Assembly (NCBI GenBank): GCA_002337215.1
Contig: DDFO01000038.1
Span: 101,480-136,152 of the forward strand
Length of the DNA stretch: 34,673 bases
DNA from: Phycisphaerales bacterium UBA1926
Lineage (GTDB): Bacteria; Planctomycetota; Phycisphaerae; Phycisphaerales; UBA1924
Reading direction: 5' to 3'
Positions 8,814-17,132 of the stretch are shown here, piece by piece (position 1 is the stretch's first letter; each line of letters starts with the position of its first letter). The translations under genes and the position numbers were made by a program. Below the pieces are notes generated by a model. The model was not told where the DNA came from, searched no databases, and saw only the letters and a program-made list of their open reading frames with translations.

Positions 8814-8866
8814 TCCTCTCGTCGTCTTCGTTCACCCAGCCACGTGTCATCTATCACAGGCAGTCC

Positions 8867-9583
8867 ATGAAACTCATCGTCGGCCTCGGCAACCCCGGCC
8901 TCAAGTACGACAAGACCCGGCACAACGCCGGGTTCTTGGTCGTCGACCGGCTCGCCCGAGATTATGCCGCCGGTGAGACGCCAAGAAGCCGGTTCAACGC
9001 GGCCACCATCGAGGCCCGCGTCGGCGGCGAGAAGTGCCTGCTCATGAAGCCCACGACCTATATGAACCGCTCCGGCCAGTCTGTGGGCGAGGCCGTGCGC
9101 TTCTACAAACTCGACCCGGCCGACGACCTCATCGTCGCGGTCGATGAGCTCGCCTTCCCCATCGGGCACATCCGTGTCCGCGCCAAGGGGGGCACCGCGG
9201 GGCACAACGGGCTCAAGGACATCGACCGCATCCTGGGCGGCGCCGATTACCCCCGCGTCCGCGTCGGGATCGGCGAGAAGCCCGCGGTGATGAACCAGGC
9301 CGACTGGGTCCTCAGCCAGGTGACCGAAGACGAATGGCCGGATTTCGAGTCGTCGATCAGCAAGGCCGCCAAGGCGGTCGAGTCGGTCATCCGGGACGGC
9401 GTGGACGCGGCGATGAACGCGTTCAACGAACGCCTCTCAGAACCGGGCGGCAAGGGCAAAAAGATCCGAGCCACAACACACCCCGCCGAAGAAAAAACTG
9501 GTCGGGGTGCGGACGCGGCAACGCCCGAGCCACGCCGCACGGCGGACGACGCCAACAACACCCACCCGGGCTGGTCGGCCTGA
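8867..9583 (+). CDS. pth: Peptidyl-tRNA hydrolase
   Basis: 238 residues from ATG 8867. The enzyme frees tRNA from peptidyl-tRNAs dropped by ribosomes. The N-terminus MKLIVGLGNPG is diagnostic. The catalytic histidine is H19 in KTRHNAGF, and D93 in AVDELAFP is the conserved aspartate. MKPTTYMNRSGQSV and GGTAGHNGLKDI complete the substrate cleft. The normal domain ends near residue 190; the extra ~45 residues are a charged, Thr/Ala/Pro-rich tail (KGKKIRATTHPAEEKTGRG and onward) of unknown use. It lies 53 bases after rplY and 60 before rpsF, as expected for one transcript. Confidence 0.96.
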   Translation: MKLIVGLGNPGLKYDKTRHNAGFLVVDRLARDYAAGETPRSRFNAATIEARVGGEKCLLMKPTTYMNRSGQSVGEAVRFYKLDPADDLIVAVDELAFPIGHIRVRAKGGTAGHNGLKDIDRILGGADYPRVRVGIGEKPAVMNQADWVLSQVTEDEWPDFESSISKAAKAVESVIRDGVDAAMNAFNERLSEPGGKGKKIRATTHPAEEKTGRGADAATPEPRRTADDANNTHPGWSA

Positions 9584-9643
9584 CCCGCCCATTCAAGCAC
9601 ACGAACACAAGAACCACGCAGCATCAGCAATCTGGAGAACACC

Positions 9644-10201
9644 ATGACCACCGCAACCGAGACCCGCATCTACGAATGCATGTTCCTCATCAGCCAGGGT
9701 GAGGCCGCCAACCTCAACGCCGTCGTCGAGCACATCGGCGAGCTCCTGGGCAAGGGCGATGCCGAGATCCTCGCCCTCACCAAGTGGGACGAACGCCGCC
9801 TCGCCTACGAGATCGACAAGCAGAAGCGCGGCGTCTACATCCTCGCCTACATCAGCGCCCCGACCGACGGCATCGAGCGCATCGAACGCGAGTGCAACAT
9901 CTCCGAGCACATCATGCGCCTCATGGTCATCCGCGCCGACCACATGACCGCCGACCAGGCCCGCGCCGCCGACGACCGCGACGGCCTCGCCGCCGAGGCG
10001 AAGATCCGCGCCGAGAAGGCCGCCGCAGGCGAAGCCGAGAAGAAGACCAGCGCCCGGATCGGTGCCCCCGATCCCAGCGAGATGCTCAAGAAAGACGAGG
10101 CCCCCAAGGCCGACGCACCCGCCGAAGACGCCGCGAAGGATGCAGAGGGCGATGCCGAGCCCGCCACTGAGGACAAGGCGTCCGAGGACAAGGCCGAGTA
10201 A
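9644..10201 (+). CDS. rpsF: 30S ribosomal protein S6 with long acidic C-terminal extension
   Basis: 185 residues. The first ~100 are a standard S6 domain (TRIYECMFLISQGEAANLNAVVEHI, WDERRLAYEIDKQKRGVYILAYI, ERECNISEHIMRLMVIRAD). The rest is an Ala/Glu/Lys/Asp-rich tail (KKDEAPKADAPAEDAAKDAE and onward), longer than in most bacteria. S6 binds 16S rRNA with S18, but no rpsR gene is next to it here. ssb follows after 150 bases. Confidence 0.95.
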   Translation: MTTATETRIYECMFLISQGEAANLNAVVEHIGELLGKGDAEILALTKWDERRLAYEIDKQKRGVYILAYISAPTDGIERIERECNISEHIMRLMVIRADHMTADQARAADDRDGLAAEAKIRAEKAAAGEAEKKTSARIGAPDPSEMLKKDEAPKADAPAEDAAKDAEGDAEPATEDKASEDKAE

Positions 10202-10230
10202 CATCGGTCGAGCCTTGTTCGTCGATCTGC

Positions 10231-10236
10231 TAGGAT
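10231..10236 (+). promoter_or_regulatory. Possible -10 box upstream of ssb
   Basis: TAGGAT preceded by TGC (extended -10 pattern) in the 150-base gap between rpsF and ssb, about 115 bases before the ssb start. It could let ssb be transcribed separately from the upstream ribosomal genes. No convincing -35 is present. Confidence 0.3.
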
Positions 10237-10351
10237 CATGTCCGGGGCGGCCACGCGGTCGCCCCGGCCTGTTTCGACGCAGCCCAATTCAGTATCACGA
10301 GTCCGGGCTCGCAGCACCCGCCCGCACCGCATCACACCCGAAAGGCACACC

Positions 10352-10864
10352 ATGGCCGGCAACTTCAACAAAGTCTTCCTCATGGGCAACCTCACCCGCG
10401 ACATCGAGATCCGCCATACCTCGGGCAACAACGCCGTCGGCAACTTCGGCATCGCGATGAACCGCAAGTTCCGCACCCAGTCGGGTGAGAACCGCGAAGA
10501 AACCACCTTCGTGGATTGCGAGGCCTGGGGCCGCACCGCCGAGGTCATGAGCCAGTACCTCGCCAAGGGCCGACCCGTCTTCATCGAGGGCCGCCTCAAG
10601 CTCGACCAGTGGGAGGGCAAGGACGGCTCCAAGCAGTCCAAGCTCCGCGTCGTCGTCGAGAACTTCCAGTTCATCGACTCCGGACAAGGCGGGGGCGGAG
10701 GAGGCGGCAGCCGAGGCGGCGGAGGCGGCAACTACGCCAACTCCGGCGGCGGCGGCGGCGGTGGGGGAGGTGGCTACTCCCAGGGCGGTGGAGGCGGTGG
10801 TGGTGATTACGGAGGCGGTGGTGGTGGCGGCGCTCCGATCGACGCCGACGACATCCCATTCTGA
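10352..10864 (+). CDS. ssb: Single-stranded DNA-binding protein
   Basis: 170 residues from ATG 10352, preceded by CGAAAGG. It coats ssDNA during replication and repair. The OB-fold spans ~1-110: FNKVFLMGNLTRDIEIRHTSG, TFVDCEAWGRTAEVMSQYLAKGRPVFIEGRLKLDQWEGKDG, LRVVVENFQFIDS. Then follows a ~50-residue linker that is almost pure glycine with a few S, Y, N, R and D. The protein ends in DADDIPF, the acidic tip that recruits replication and repair partners. An in-frame ATG at 10238 would add 38 non-conserved residues and has no ribosome-binding site, so it was not used. Confidence 0.96.
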   Translation: MAGNFNKVFLMGNLTRDIEIRHTSGNNAVGNFGIAMNRKFRTQSGENREETTFVDCEAWGRTAEVMSQYLAKGRPVFIEGRLKLDQWEGKDGSKQSKLRVVVENFQFIDSGQGGGGGGGSRGGGGGNYANSGGGGGGGGGGYSQGGGGGGGDYGGGGGGGAPIDADDIPF

Positions 10865-11018
10865 TCGAGTACATTCAGGCGCGGTGCGATCGTCCCGCCT
10901 AAACTCCGCTCCCGCGGGCACTTCCCCGGGACCATCATGCCGTTGGGGCCGAGGCTGATCGGCTCCTCAACTCCCCGCCCGCTCCGGAGCGAGGGAGGAC
11001 AGCGAAAGGAGGCCCACC

Positions 11019-11597
11019 GTGGCCAAATCCATCAAGCTCCTGCTCACCGAGAACGTCGACAACCTCGGCATCGTTGGCGACGTCGTCAACGTCCGCATCG
11101 GCTACGCCCGCAACTACCTCCTACCCCGCGACCTCGCGACCACACCCAGCGACGAGATCCTCGCCAAGCTCGCCGAGAAGCGTGCCAAGGCCGAGAAGGA
11201 CCTCGCTGCCCTCCGCGCTCAGCGTGAGGCGCTTATCAGCAAGCTCGAGGGCATCGAGCTCACCCTCACCCGCGCGTGCAACGACCAGGGTCACCTCTAC
11301 GGCTCGGTCACCCAGCACGACATCGCCGAGTCGCTCACCGAGCTCGGCTTCCCGGTCCAGGGCCGCGAGGTCCGCCTCGCCCAGACCATCAAGCGGGTCG
11401 ATTCCTTCGACGTTCTCGTCAAGTTCGACACCGATCTCGAGGCCAACATCAAGCTCTACGTCATCGCCGACCGGGCCCTCGACGACGACCGCGAGGAAGA
11501 GATGGAGTTCGACAACGAGGGCAACCTCATCGAGAAGCCCCGATCGGCCAAGGTCGCCGAAGCAGCCGAGGAGGCGGAAGCCGCCGCGACGGAGTAA
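11019..11597 (+). CDS. rplI: 50S ribosomal protein L9
   Basis: 192 residues from GTG 11019, with a strong AAAGGAGG six bases upstream. The N-terminal L9 domain is clear: KLLLTENVDNLGIVGDVVNVRIGYARNYLLPRDLAT. The long central helix (EILAKLAEKRAKAEKDLAALRAQREAL) and the C-terminal rRNA-binding domain (LTRACNDQGHLYGSVTQHDIAESL) follow. After ~150 residues there is an acidic Ala/Glu-rich extension. rpsR does not lie in the 154 bases between ssb and this gene. It is the last gene of the block and is followed by an intrinsic terminator. Confidence 0.96.
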   Translation: MAKSIKLLLTENVDNLGIVGDVVNVRIGYARNYLLPRDLATTPSDEILAKLAEKRAKAEKDLAALRAQREALISKLEGIELTLTRACNDQGHLYGSVTQHDIAESLTELGFPVQGREVRLAQTIKRVDSFDVLVKFDTDLEANIKLYVIADRALDDDREEEMEFDNEGNLIEKPRSAKVAEAAEEAEAAATE

Positions 11598-11649
11598 CGC
11601 CGGCACACCCGCCGAACCCGCCCGGCTCGCAGCGAGAAGCAACCAACGA

Positions 11650-11682
11650 AAAAACCCTCGGACCCTTCCGAGGGTTTTCTTT
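11650..11682 (+). terminator. Intrinsic terminator after rplI
   Basis: ACCCTCGGA pairs with TCCGAGGGT around CCCT, followed by TTTTCTTTT and preceded by an A-run. It lies about 55 bases after the rplI stop and before the convergent CvpA-like gene. The A-run on the other side could let it work in both directions. Confidence 0.85.
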
Positions 11683-11749
11683 TGTGCACAGAGTTTGTGA
11701 GAAGCCTCACCGCACGGGACCGTTCCCGCCGGGGAGCATCGAGCCTCGG

Positions 11750-13519
11750 TCAGTTCGTGGCAAGCGGCGGGTCGAGCTCCGTGATCACCTTCTGGCCGAC
11801 CGCGAAGTACTCAATATCAACGCCCTTGCTCACGCGGAAGATCAGCGTCATCGTCTGGTCGCTCCGGGACGAACTCATCGTCGGCAGCTCGGCCAGTCCC
11901 CGGATCGAGCGGGCCGGATCGAACGAGATCTTGACGATCTCTCGATCCGCGTACACATAACCAACCGCCGGATAGACCTGGCTGTTCGTATCGATCAGCT
12001 GCGGCGGCAGCACACGATCCACAGTCTTCGCCGCACGCCCCAGCAGACTCGCCGGGCTATCACGGCTCACATTCACCCGAACCAGAACAACATCGTCCGC
12101 GGTCGCAAACTTCTCAACGATGACCTTTCGGTCAACACCGCGGACGCCGAGTTCTTCCGGGAGGAACTGCATCGTTCCGCGCGTCACACCGTTCTCTTCG
12201 TCGATCTCGAGGCTGCCCTTCTGGCGCACCTCGAAGCTGTACCCGATCCGATCGCTTACGGTGATCTCGCGGTTGGTTGACCGCCCTGACCGGTCCGGGT
12301 TGGTCTCCAGCCGCTGCAGGTCCGTCGTATCGATGTCGGAGATCGCCGTCCCACCGACGAGGCCGCCCGAACTCAATGCTGAGAAGCGTGCTCCGGCCGA
12401 TGCGAAGTTCTGGTCGGCCTCCCCCCCCAACATCACCCGGGTGTTCTTCACCACCAGCGCCTCGGGCGTATAGCCCTGCGGAACGACAAACTCCAGGCCC
12501 ATCGTCACTTTCGACGACCCGCCGACCGACGCGATGAACAGCTCCTCGCTGTCGTAGGGGAACCGGCCGTAAAGCTCGGCATCCGACGACTTCGCCTGGC
12601 TGATCAACGCCACCGGGTGCGCCGCGATCGTCCCGCCGCTCGGCCCACGCATCACGAGCCGGCTCTGTCCGTTCCCGAGCACCACCTGCCCGTTCATCTC
12701 CTTGGCAGACTCATTGAATTCGACGACCACGCCGTACAGCCGGCCCGTCGAGACCGTCTCGCCGTCGAGCCCGACGTACGGCTGATTGAGCGCGTCCGGG
12801 GTCGTCCCGGTCGCGAGAAGATCGCTCACGCGCGACGACCCGGTTGCGTCCCCGATGTAGTACGACTTCTTGATGTTGATCGCCTCGGCCGGCATCGAAG
12901 GGCGAGCCTTCCCGCCCGTCGCGCTGATGTTGATCGAATAGCCGGCGAGATCCAGTTCGGGATACCACTCCGCGAGCGGCTCACCCGTCCGGAGCGTCGT
13001 CAGCGAGAGCCTGCTGTAGAGCCCCGCCGTGAACCGCTCAGCGGGGATCCAGAGCCCGCCCGTCCGCTGAAGTGAACCGATACCCGAGCCCGTCTGCGTG
13101 TAGTCCACGGGCCGCACGCTGTTCGCCCCGGGCAGAAAGCCGTACCCGATGAAATAGATGCCCACCGAGATCGCCGCCGAGACGGCCCCGCAGATCCCGC
13201 CGCCCAGATACTCGACGATGCCGATCGTGGCCACCTTCGACGAAAGGATCTTGTCCGTCAGGTAGCGGAGCAACAGCAGCGACAAGCCGAACGGCAGGAT
13301 GAGCGCCGTCCCCCATGCGACATACCCGATGAACGACAGAAACCCGGTGTCGGGCGAGAGCCCGAGCAGCAGGTGCGCGAGCGGCTCCCAGAACGCGAAC
13401 GCGATCGCGCCCGCGGCGATCGTGCACAGCATGTGGATCAGCGAACTGAAGAAGCCGCGGTTCAGCCACACCCAGGTGATCGCCAGCAGCAGCACCGTGC
13501 ACACAATTTTCATGACCAT
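11750..13519 (-). CDS. Four-helix membrane protein with CvpA-like N-terminus and large extracytoplasmic domain
   Basis: 589 residues. ATG 13519 follows GGAGA; a second ATG lies two codons in. The first ~135 residues hold four hydrophobic segments (about 5-21, 27-50, 62-87, 104-130) arranged as in CvpA/colicin V production proteins. The remaining ~450 residues have no further membrane segment, contain many beta-strand-like stretches (VSTGRLYGVVVEFNES, QVVLGNGQSRLVMRGPSGG, ISFDPARSIRGLAEL) and are not a family I recognise. It is the last gene of the - strand run sigma factor-pilT-PilB-like-this gene, 193 bases after the PilB-like gene, so a role with that ATPase or the cell envelope is possible. 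The CvpA link rests on topology only. Confidence 0.65.
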   Translation of the reverse strand: MVMKIVCTVLLLAITWVWLNRGFFSSLIHMLCTIAAGAIAFAFWEPLAHLLLGLSPDTGFLSFIGYVAWGTALILPFGLSLLLLRYLTDKILSSKVATIGIVEYLGGGICGAVSAAISVGIYFIGYGFLPGANSVRPVDYTQTGSGIGSLQRTGGLWIPAERFTAGLYSRLSLTTLRTGEPLAEWYPELDLAGYSINISATGGKARPSMPAEAINIKKSYYIGDATGSSRVSDLLATGTTPDALNQPYVGLDGETVSTGRLYGVVVEFNESAKEMNGQVVLGNGQSRLVMRGPSGGTIAAHPVALISQAKSSDAELYGRFPYDSEELFIASVGGSSKVTMGLEFVVPQGYTPEALVVKNTRVMLGGEADQNFASAGARFSALSSGGLVGGTAISDIDTTDLQRLETNPDRSGRSTNREITVSDRIGYSFEVRQKGSLEIDEENGVTRGTMQFLPEELGVRGVDRKVIVEKFATADDVVLVRVNVSRDSPASLLGRAAKTVDRVLPPQLIDTNSQVYPAVGYVYADREIVKISFDPARSIRGLAELPTMSSSRSDQTMTLIFRVSKGVDIEYFAVGQKVITELDPPLATN

Positions 13520-13712
13520 CGCCGGTCTCCGTATCTGGGCCGTCTCGCCCGATCAACGCCGCCCGTTGAGCATCACCCAATCCGCGGTGGCTGCCCGACG
13601 CCTCTATTCACAATCTCTGCCAGCAGACTCGGGCCCGGGTGGGTCTCGCCCCAGCAGGCCGGTATCGCACGCCATCCGAATCGATAGACGCCGGGCCGTT
13701 CAAGTTGTTCCG

Positions 13713-15482
13713 TCACCCGCCCGCCGCGCTCGCGGCTTTCGGCTTGCCGGTGCTCTTCGAGGCAGGTTTGGCCGATAGCCGCGAAACTTCCTCGATCGTT
13801 GTAAGGCCCTCGATCGCCTTCAGCAGGGCAGCCTGCTGGATGCCGGGCGTCTTGGCCTTCCGCATCTCGGTCTTCAATCCATTCCAATCCTGCTTCGCGA
13901 TCGCCGCTCGCGCTTCGGGGCCCAGCGTGTACACCTCGAATACGCCGATCTGACCCTCGTACCCCAAGCCGTTGCAGACCGGGCACACCTCAGGCTTGTT
14001 CTTGACGAGCACCTGCCCGCCCTTCTTGAAGAGTTGCTGGAGCTTCGAGGGCAGCTGCAGCTTCTTGATCAGCTCCGGCGGCGGCTGGTAGGGCACGCGG
14101 CAATTTCCGCACAGGTGGCGCACGAGACGCTGGGCGACCACGCCCCGCATCCCCTTCGCCGCCAGCGCCGGATCCCCGACCGCCTTTGTCCAAAGACGGA
14201 CGGCGTTGAGCGCCGAGTCTGCGGTGATCGAGACATACGCCCTCGTTCGCTCAAGGTCCGCGTTCGCGATCTCCTTCGCGGTCTCGGCATCTGGAAGCTC
14301 AGCGACCGAAAGCACATCAGGGTCGCGGCGCAGATTCGACCGCACAACCTTTGAGTACGGCTCGTTTCCCGTCGGGTCGAAATCGATCTGCCGGATGCCC
14401 TCGAGCTGGAGCATCGGTTCCGTTTCAACCGTCTGCACATTCTGCGTGTACGCGTCGTGCAGCTGCGAAACCGCGTACAGCGTCGTCGTACGCCCGCCCT
14501 GAGGCATGCCCGCGAGCAGCACCACGCCGCCCTCGGACTCGGCCATCTCCCGGATGGTCGCGAGCTGATCATCGAGCAAACCGAGGAACTCCGGCTTCCG
14601 ATTCACCGAGTCCGCCGGGTCCATCTGCATCGTCAGACGCAGCCCGCCCTGCTGACCGATCGAGACGAGACGAACCTTGGTCTTGATCTCATCCTTGACG
14701 ACCGTCACCTCGCCGACCAATCGCCGGCGAACGTCGGCAACATCGAGGCCGGCCGCCGATTTCCAGAAATCGATCACGGCCTTCGCCTGCGGCGCCGTAA
14801 ACGCCTCCCCGGGGTGCCGCACACCATCGATGACCATCTCCGCCGCAGAACCCTCGCCCTGCCGAGCGGTGATCAGCACGCGTGCCGCACGGTTCTCTTT
14901 CGCCTTGATGAACACGGATTCAGCCTCGGCCCGCACCCGATACTCCGGCGAGTCCTGCTCCGGAGGCGGGACAGTCCCCTTCGCACCCTGGATCACAAGC
15001 GAAACCGTCGCGGCGTGCTTCGCAGCCCTCCGCTTCGCGCTCGACTCACTCAACGCAGAGAAGTCCATCGAGAGCTTGTGCTCTTCGGGAACGCGTTCGT
15101 CCTTGTTCGTCACAGCTGTAAAGATCAGCACGTCGGCAAGCAGAATGACCACCGCCGCGACGAAACCGACCAGAAAACCCCACGCCGTCGGGATCGGGAT
15201 CGCGAACGCCGCAACGGCAGCGATCAGCCCGAACGCCATGTGCAGCGTGCCCCATTTTTCTTGCCCGAGATGGAATCGGTCCGCGTGCTTGTCGAACACG
15301 GTCGAGACCAGCCAGCCCCACGCGACGAACGGCGCCAGCAGGATGATCACCTTCCACCAGGAAACGAGAACAAACGCCGATTGGGCCAGCATCAACGGGC
15401 CTCCGAACAACGGGCCCGAAGCGCCAGGCGAAGCCATCGCCACGCCGGATCCGGGCAGTGTCTGCAAGATATCTATCACCAC
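13713..15482 (-). CDS. Membrane-anchored PilB/GspE-like protein with degenerate ATPase motifs
   Basis: 589 residues from GTG 15482 (a second GTG follows directly). Three hydrophobic segments at about 38-60, 80-98 and 100-124 precede a type II/IV secretion ATPase fold. Such an anchor is unusual for PilB/GspE. The C-terminal half follows family order, but key residues are changed. The Walker A position reads GMPQGGRTTTLYA (325-337), so the G-x-x-G-x-G-K-T pattern has lost a glycine and the lysine is R331. The Walker B/Asp-box region reads RRDPDVLSVAELPDAET (E395), where active enzymes have GE-x-RD. The zinc site is kept: CGNC (C458, C461) and CPVC (C500, C503). It lies downstream of pilT on the same strand. 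It may be an inactive regulatory or scaffold paralogue; weak ATPase activity cannot be excluded from sequence. Confidence 0.82.
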   Translation of the reverse strand: MVIDILQTLPGSGVAMASPGASGPLFGGPLMLAQSAFVLVSWWKVIILLAPFVAWGWLVSTVFDKHADRFHLGQEKWGTLHMAFGLIAAVAAFAIPIPTAWGFLVGFVAAVVILLADVLIFTAVTNKDERVPEEHKLSMDFSALSESSAKRRAAKHAATVSLVIQGAKGTVPPPEQDSPEYRVRAEAESVFIKAKENRAARVLITARQGEGSAAEMVIDGVRHPGEAFTAPQAKAVIDFWKSAAGLDVADVRRRLVGEVTVVKDEIKTKVRLVSIGQQGGLRLTMQMDPADSVNRKPEFLGLLDDQLATIREMAESEGGVVLLAGMPQGGRTTTLYAVSQLHDAYTQNVQTVETEPMLQLEGIRQIDFDPTGNEPYSKVVRSNLRRDPDVLSVAELPDAETAKEIANADLERTRAYVSITADSALNAVRLWTKAVGDPALAAKGMRGVVAQRLVRHLCGNCRVPYQPPPELIKKLQLPSKLQQLFKKGGQVLVKNKPEVCPVCNGLGYEGQIGVFEVYTLGPEARAAIAKQDWNGLKTEMRKAKTPGIQQAALLKAIEGLTTIEEVSRLSAKPASKSTGKPKAASAAGG

Positions 15483-15643
15483 GGTGTGTACCTCGATGCC
15501 GCATGCCGTCCACGGACCGACAGGATAGCCGCCGACACGCAGGCCCGCGCCCGTCGCTGTCAGGGGTCGACGAGCAGACCCGGTCCCGGCCCGCAGGTGT
15601 ACACCCTGACCAACACGACCGATGCCCGAGCCAAACGTTCGAT

Positions 15644-16801
15644 TTACGCCAACTTCTTGAGCCGCATCTGCAACTCGTCCGCGTTCGGTGTCGCATCCAT
15701 TGCGACGCGCAGGTGGATCATCTCCTCTTCCACCAGGTCCACAAGGGCCTGGTTGAAGTCGATCATCCCCGTCTGCCGCGCCTCGATGCTCTTCAGATAC
15801 TCGCGGAGCTCGCCCTCGCGACCCTCGAGCACCATCTTCCGCACAACGCCGTTGTTGATCAGGATCTCCACCGCCGGGATCCGGTGGATGTTCTCGTGCA
15901 GCGTCGGCAGCAGCTTCTGATACACAAACGCACGCATCTGGTACGCCAGGATCCGACGCACCTGCTCAACCTCTTCCTGCTCGAACAGGCCGTAGATCCG
16001 GCTGAATGTCTGCGTCGTACTCGAAGCGTGGATCGTCCCGAACACCAAGTGCCCCGTCTCGGCCGCGTGCAACGCCGCCTCGAACGTCTCCTGGTCACGC
16101 ATCTCGCCCACGAGCACGATGTCGGGGTTCTCACGCACCAATGCCCGCAGCGCGATCTTGAAGTCCAAACAGTCGATCCCGATCTCGCGTTGGTTGATCG
16201 TCGCCTTCTTGTCCTCGAAGATGTACTCGATCGGGTCCTCGATCGTCAGGATGTGCACCTTCTTCCGCTCGTTCACGTAATCGAGCATCGACGCGATCGT
16301 CGTCGATTTACCCGAACCCGTCACGCCGCAGAGCAGCACGATCCCCTGCGGCTGCATGCAGATCTCGCTCATCACCTCGGGAAGCCCGAGCTTCGCGAAC
16401 GGGAGGATGTTCGAGGTGATCCGCCGCGCCGCCACCGAGATCTTGCCTCGTGCCTGGAACAGGTTCACGCGGAACCGCGTGTTGTCGTCGTAGTCGTACG
16501 CGAAGTCAACCGAGCCGAACTTCTTGAGATCCGCCATCTGCTGATCGTCGAGGATCTCGTTGAGGATCGTGTTCCAATCCTCCATCGTCACCGGGCTCGT
16601 GTTCAGCTTCTTGAGGAAGCCCTTGATCCGCAGGGAGGGAGGCTGATCCGTCTTGATGATCAAGTCGGAAGACTCGTAATCGATCGTCGCCTTCAGAAAG
16701 TCGCCCCACCGCGTCGCGTGCGGGTCCTTCTTCTCGGTCGAAAACGAAATATGCCCCGTCGGGTTCTCTGTCCGGGGTGCCTGAATATCCGCTGTACTCA
16801 C
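15644..16801 (-). CDS. pilT: Type IV pilus retraction ATPase PilT-like
   Basis: 385 residues from GTG 16801, with AGGGAG about seven bases upstream. It is a cytoplasmic hexameric ATPase that powers pilus retraction. Features in order: N-terminal PAS-like region (SSDLIIKTDQPPSLRIKG), Walker A GVTGSGKST (159-167, K165), the Asp box ILTIEDPIEYIFEDKKATINQRE, Walker B ALRALVRENPDIVLVGEMRD, and the His box ALHAAETGHLVFGTIHASST. All catalytic residues are intact, in contrast with the neighbouring PilB-like protein. E. coli-type PilT is ~345 residues, so there is ~30 extra at each end, with PilU equally possible. No pilin or other pil genes are in the window. Confidence 0.92.
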   Translation of the reverse strand: MSTADIQAPRTENPTGHISFSTEKKDPHATRWGDFLKATIDYESSDLIIKTDQPPSLRIKGFLKKLNTSPVTMEDWNTILNEILDDQQMADLKKFGSVDFAYDYDDNTRFRVNLFQARGKISVAARRITSNILPFAKLGLPEVMSEICMQPQGIVLLCGVTGSGKSTTIASMLDYVNERKKVHILTIEDPIEYIFEDKKATINQREIGIDCLDFKIALRALVRENPDIVLVGEMRDQETFEAALHAAETGHLVFGTIHASSTTQTFSRIYGLFEQEEVEQVRRILAYQMRAFVYQKLLPTLHENIHRIPAVEILINNGVVRKMVLEGREGELREYLKSIEARQTGMIDFNQALVDLVEEEMIHLRVAMDATPNADELQMRLKKLA

Positions 16802-17132
16802 GATCCATCTCCCTGCACCGCAGTCGGGGTGCTCCCCGACGCCGAGCGCTCGATCAATCCATACCGGGTTTCACCGCAGCCCGCGTCCGCGGTCTCGCCA
16901 CGAATCCCATACGCACAGGATAGCGGAGCCGATCCCGAAACGGAACAGTCCGCGGTCCAACGGACCGGGGTTCCATCCCGCTCAACCCTGCATCGCGTCC
17001 TGTGTGGCGCACAAAGACGCCCCAGGGTCGCACCGTGCCAAGCACGATCAACCCAGGGGCGTCGCAAAGAAACTCAGAGTCAGTCCGGCGTGCGGTGCTC
17101 ACCAGCCCGAATCCATCAGCGGTCATGCAAGA
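16802..17132 (-). other. 331-base gap between the sigma factor and pilT, with a long imperfect hairpin
   Basis: No coding sequence is supported. The main feature is an inverted repeat at 17016-17028 and 17051-17063 (GACGCCCCAGGGT against ACCCAGGGGCGTC, one mismatch) enclosing an inner CGTGC/GCACG hairpin at 17034-17046. It lies ~70 bases after the sigma factor stop on the - strand. It could be a factor-assisted terminator, an mRNA-stabilising hairpin or a protein site; there is no T-run of terminator type. Confidence 0.45.
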
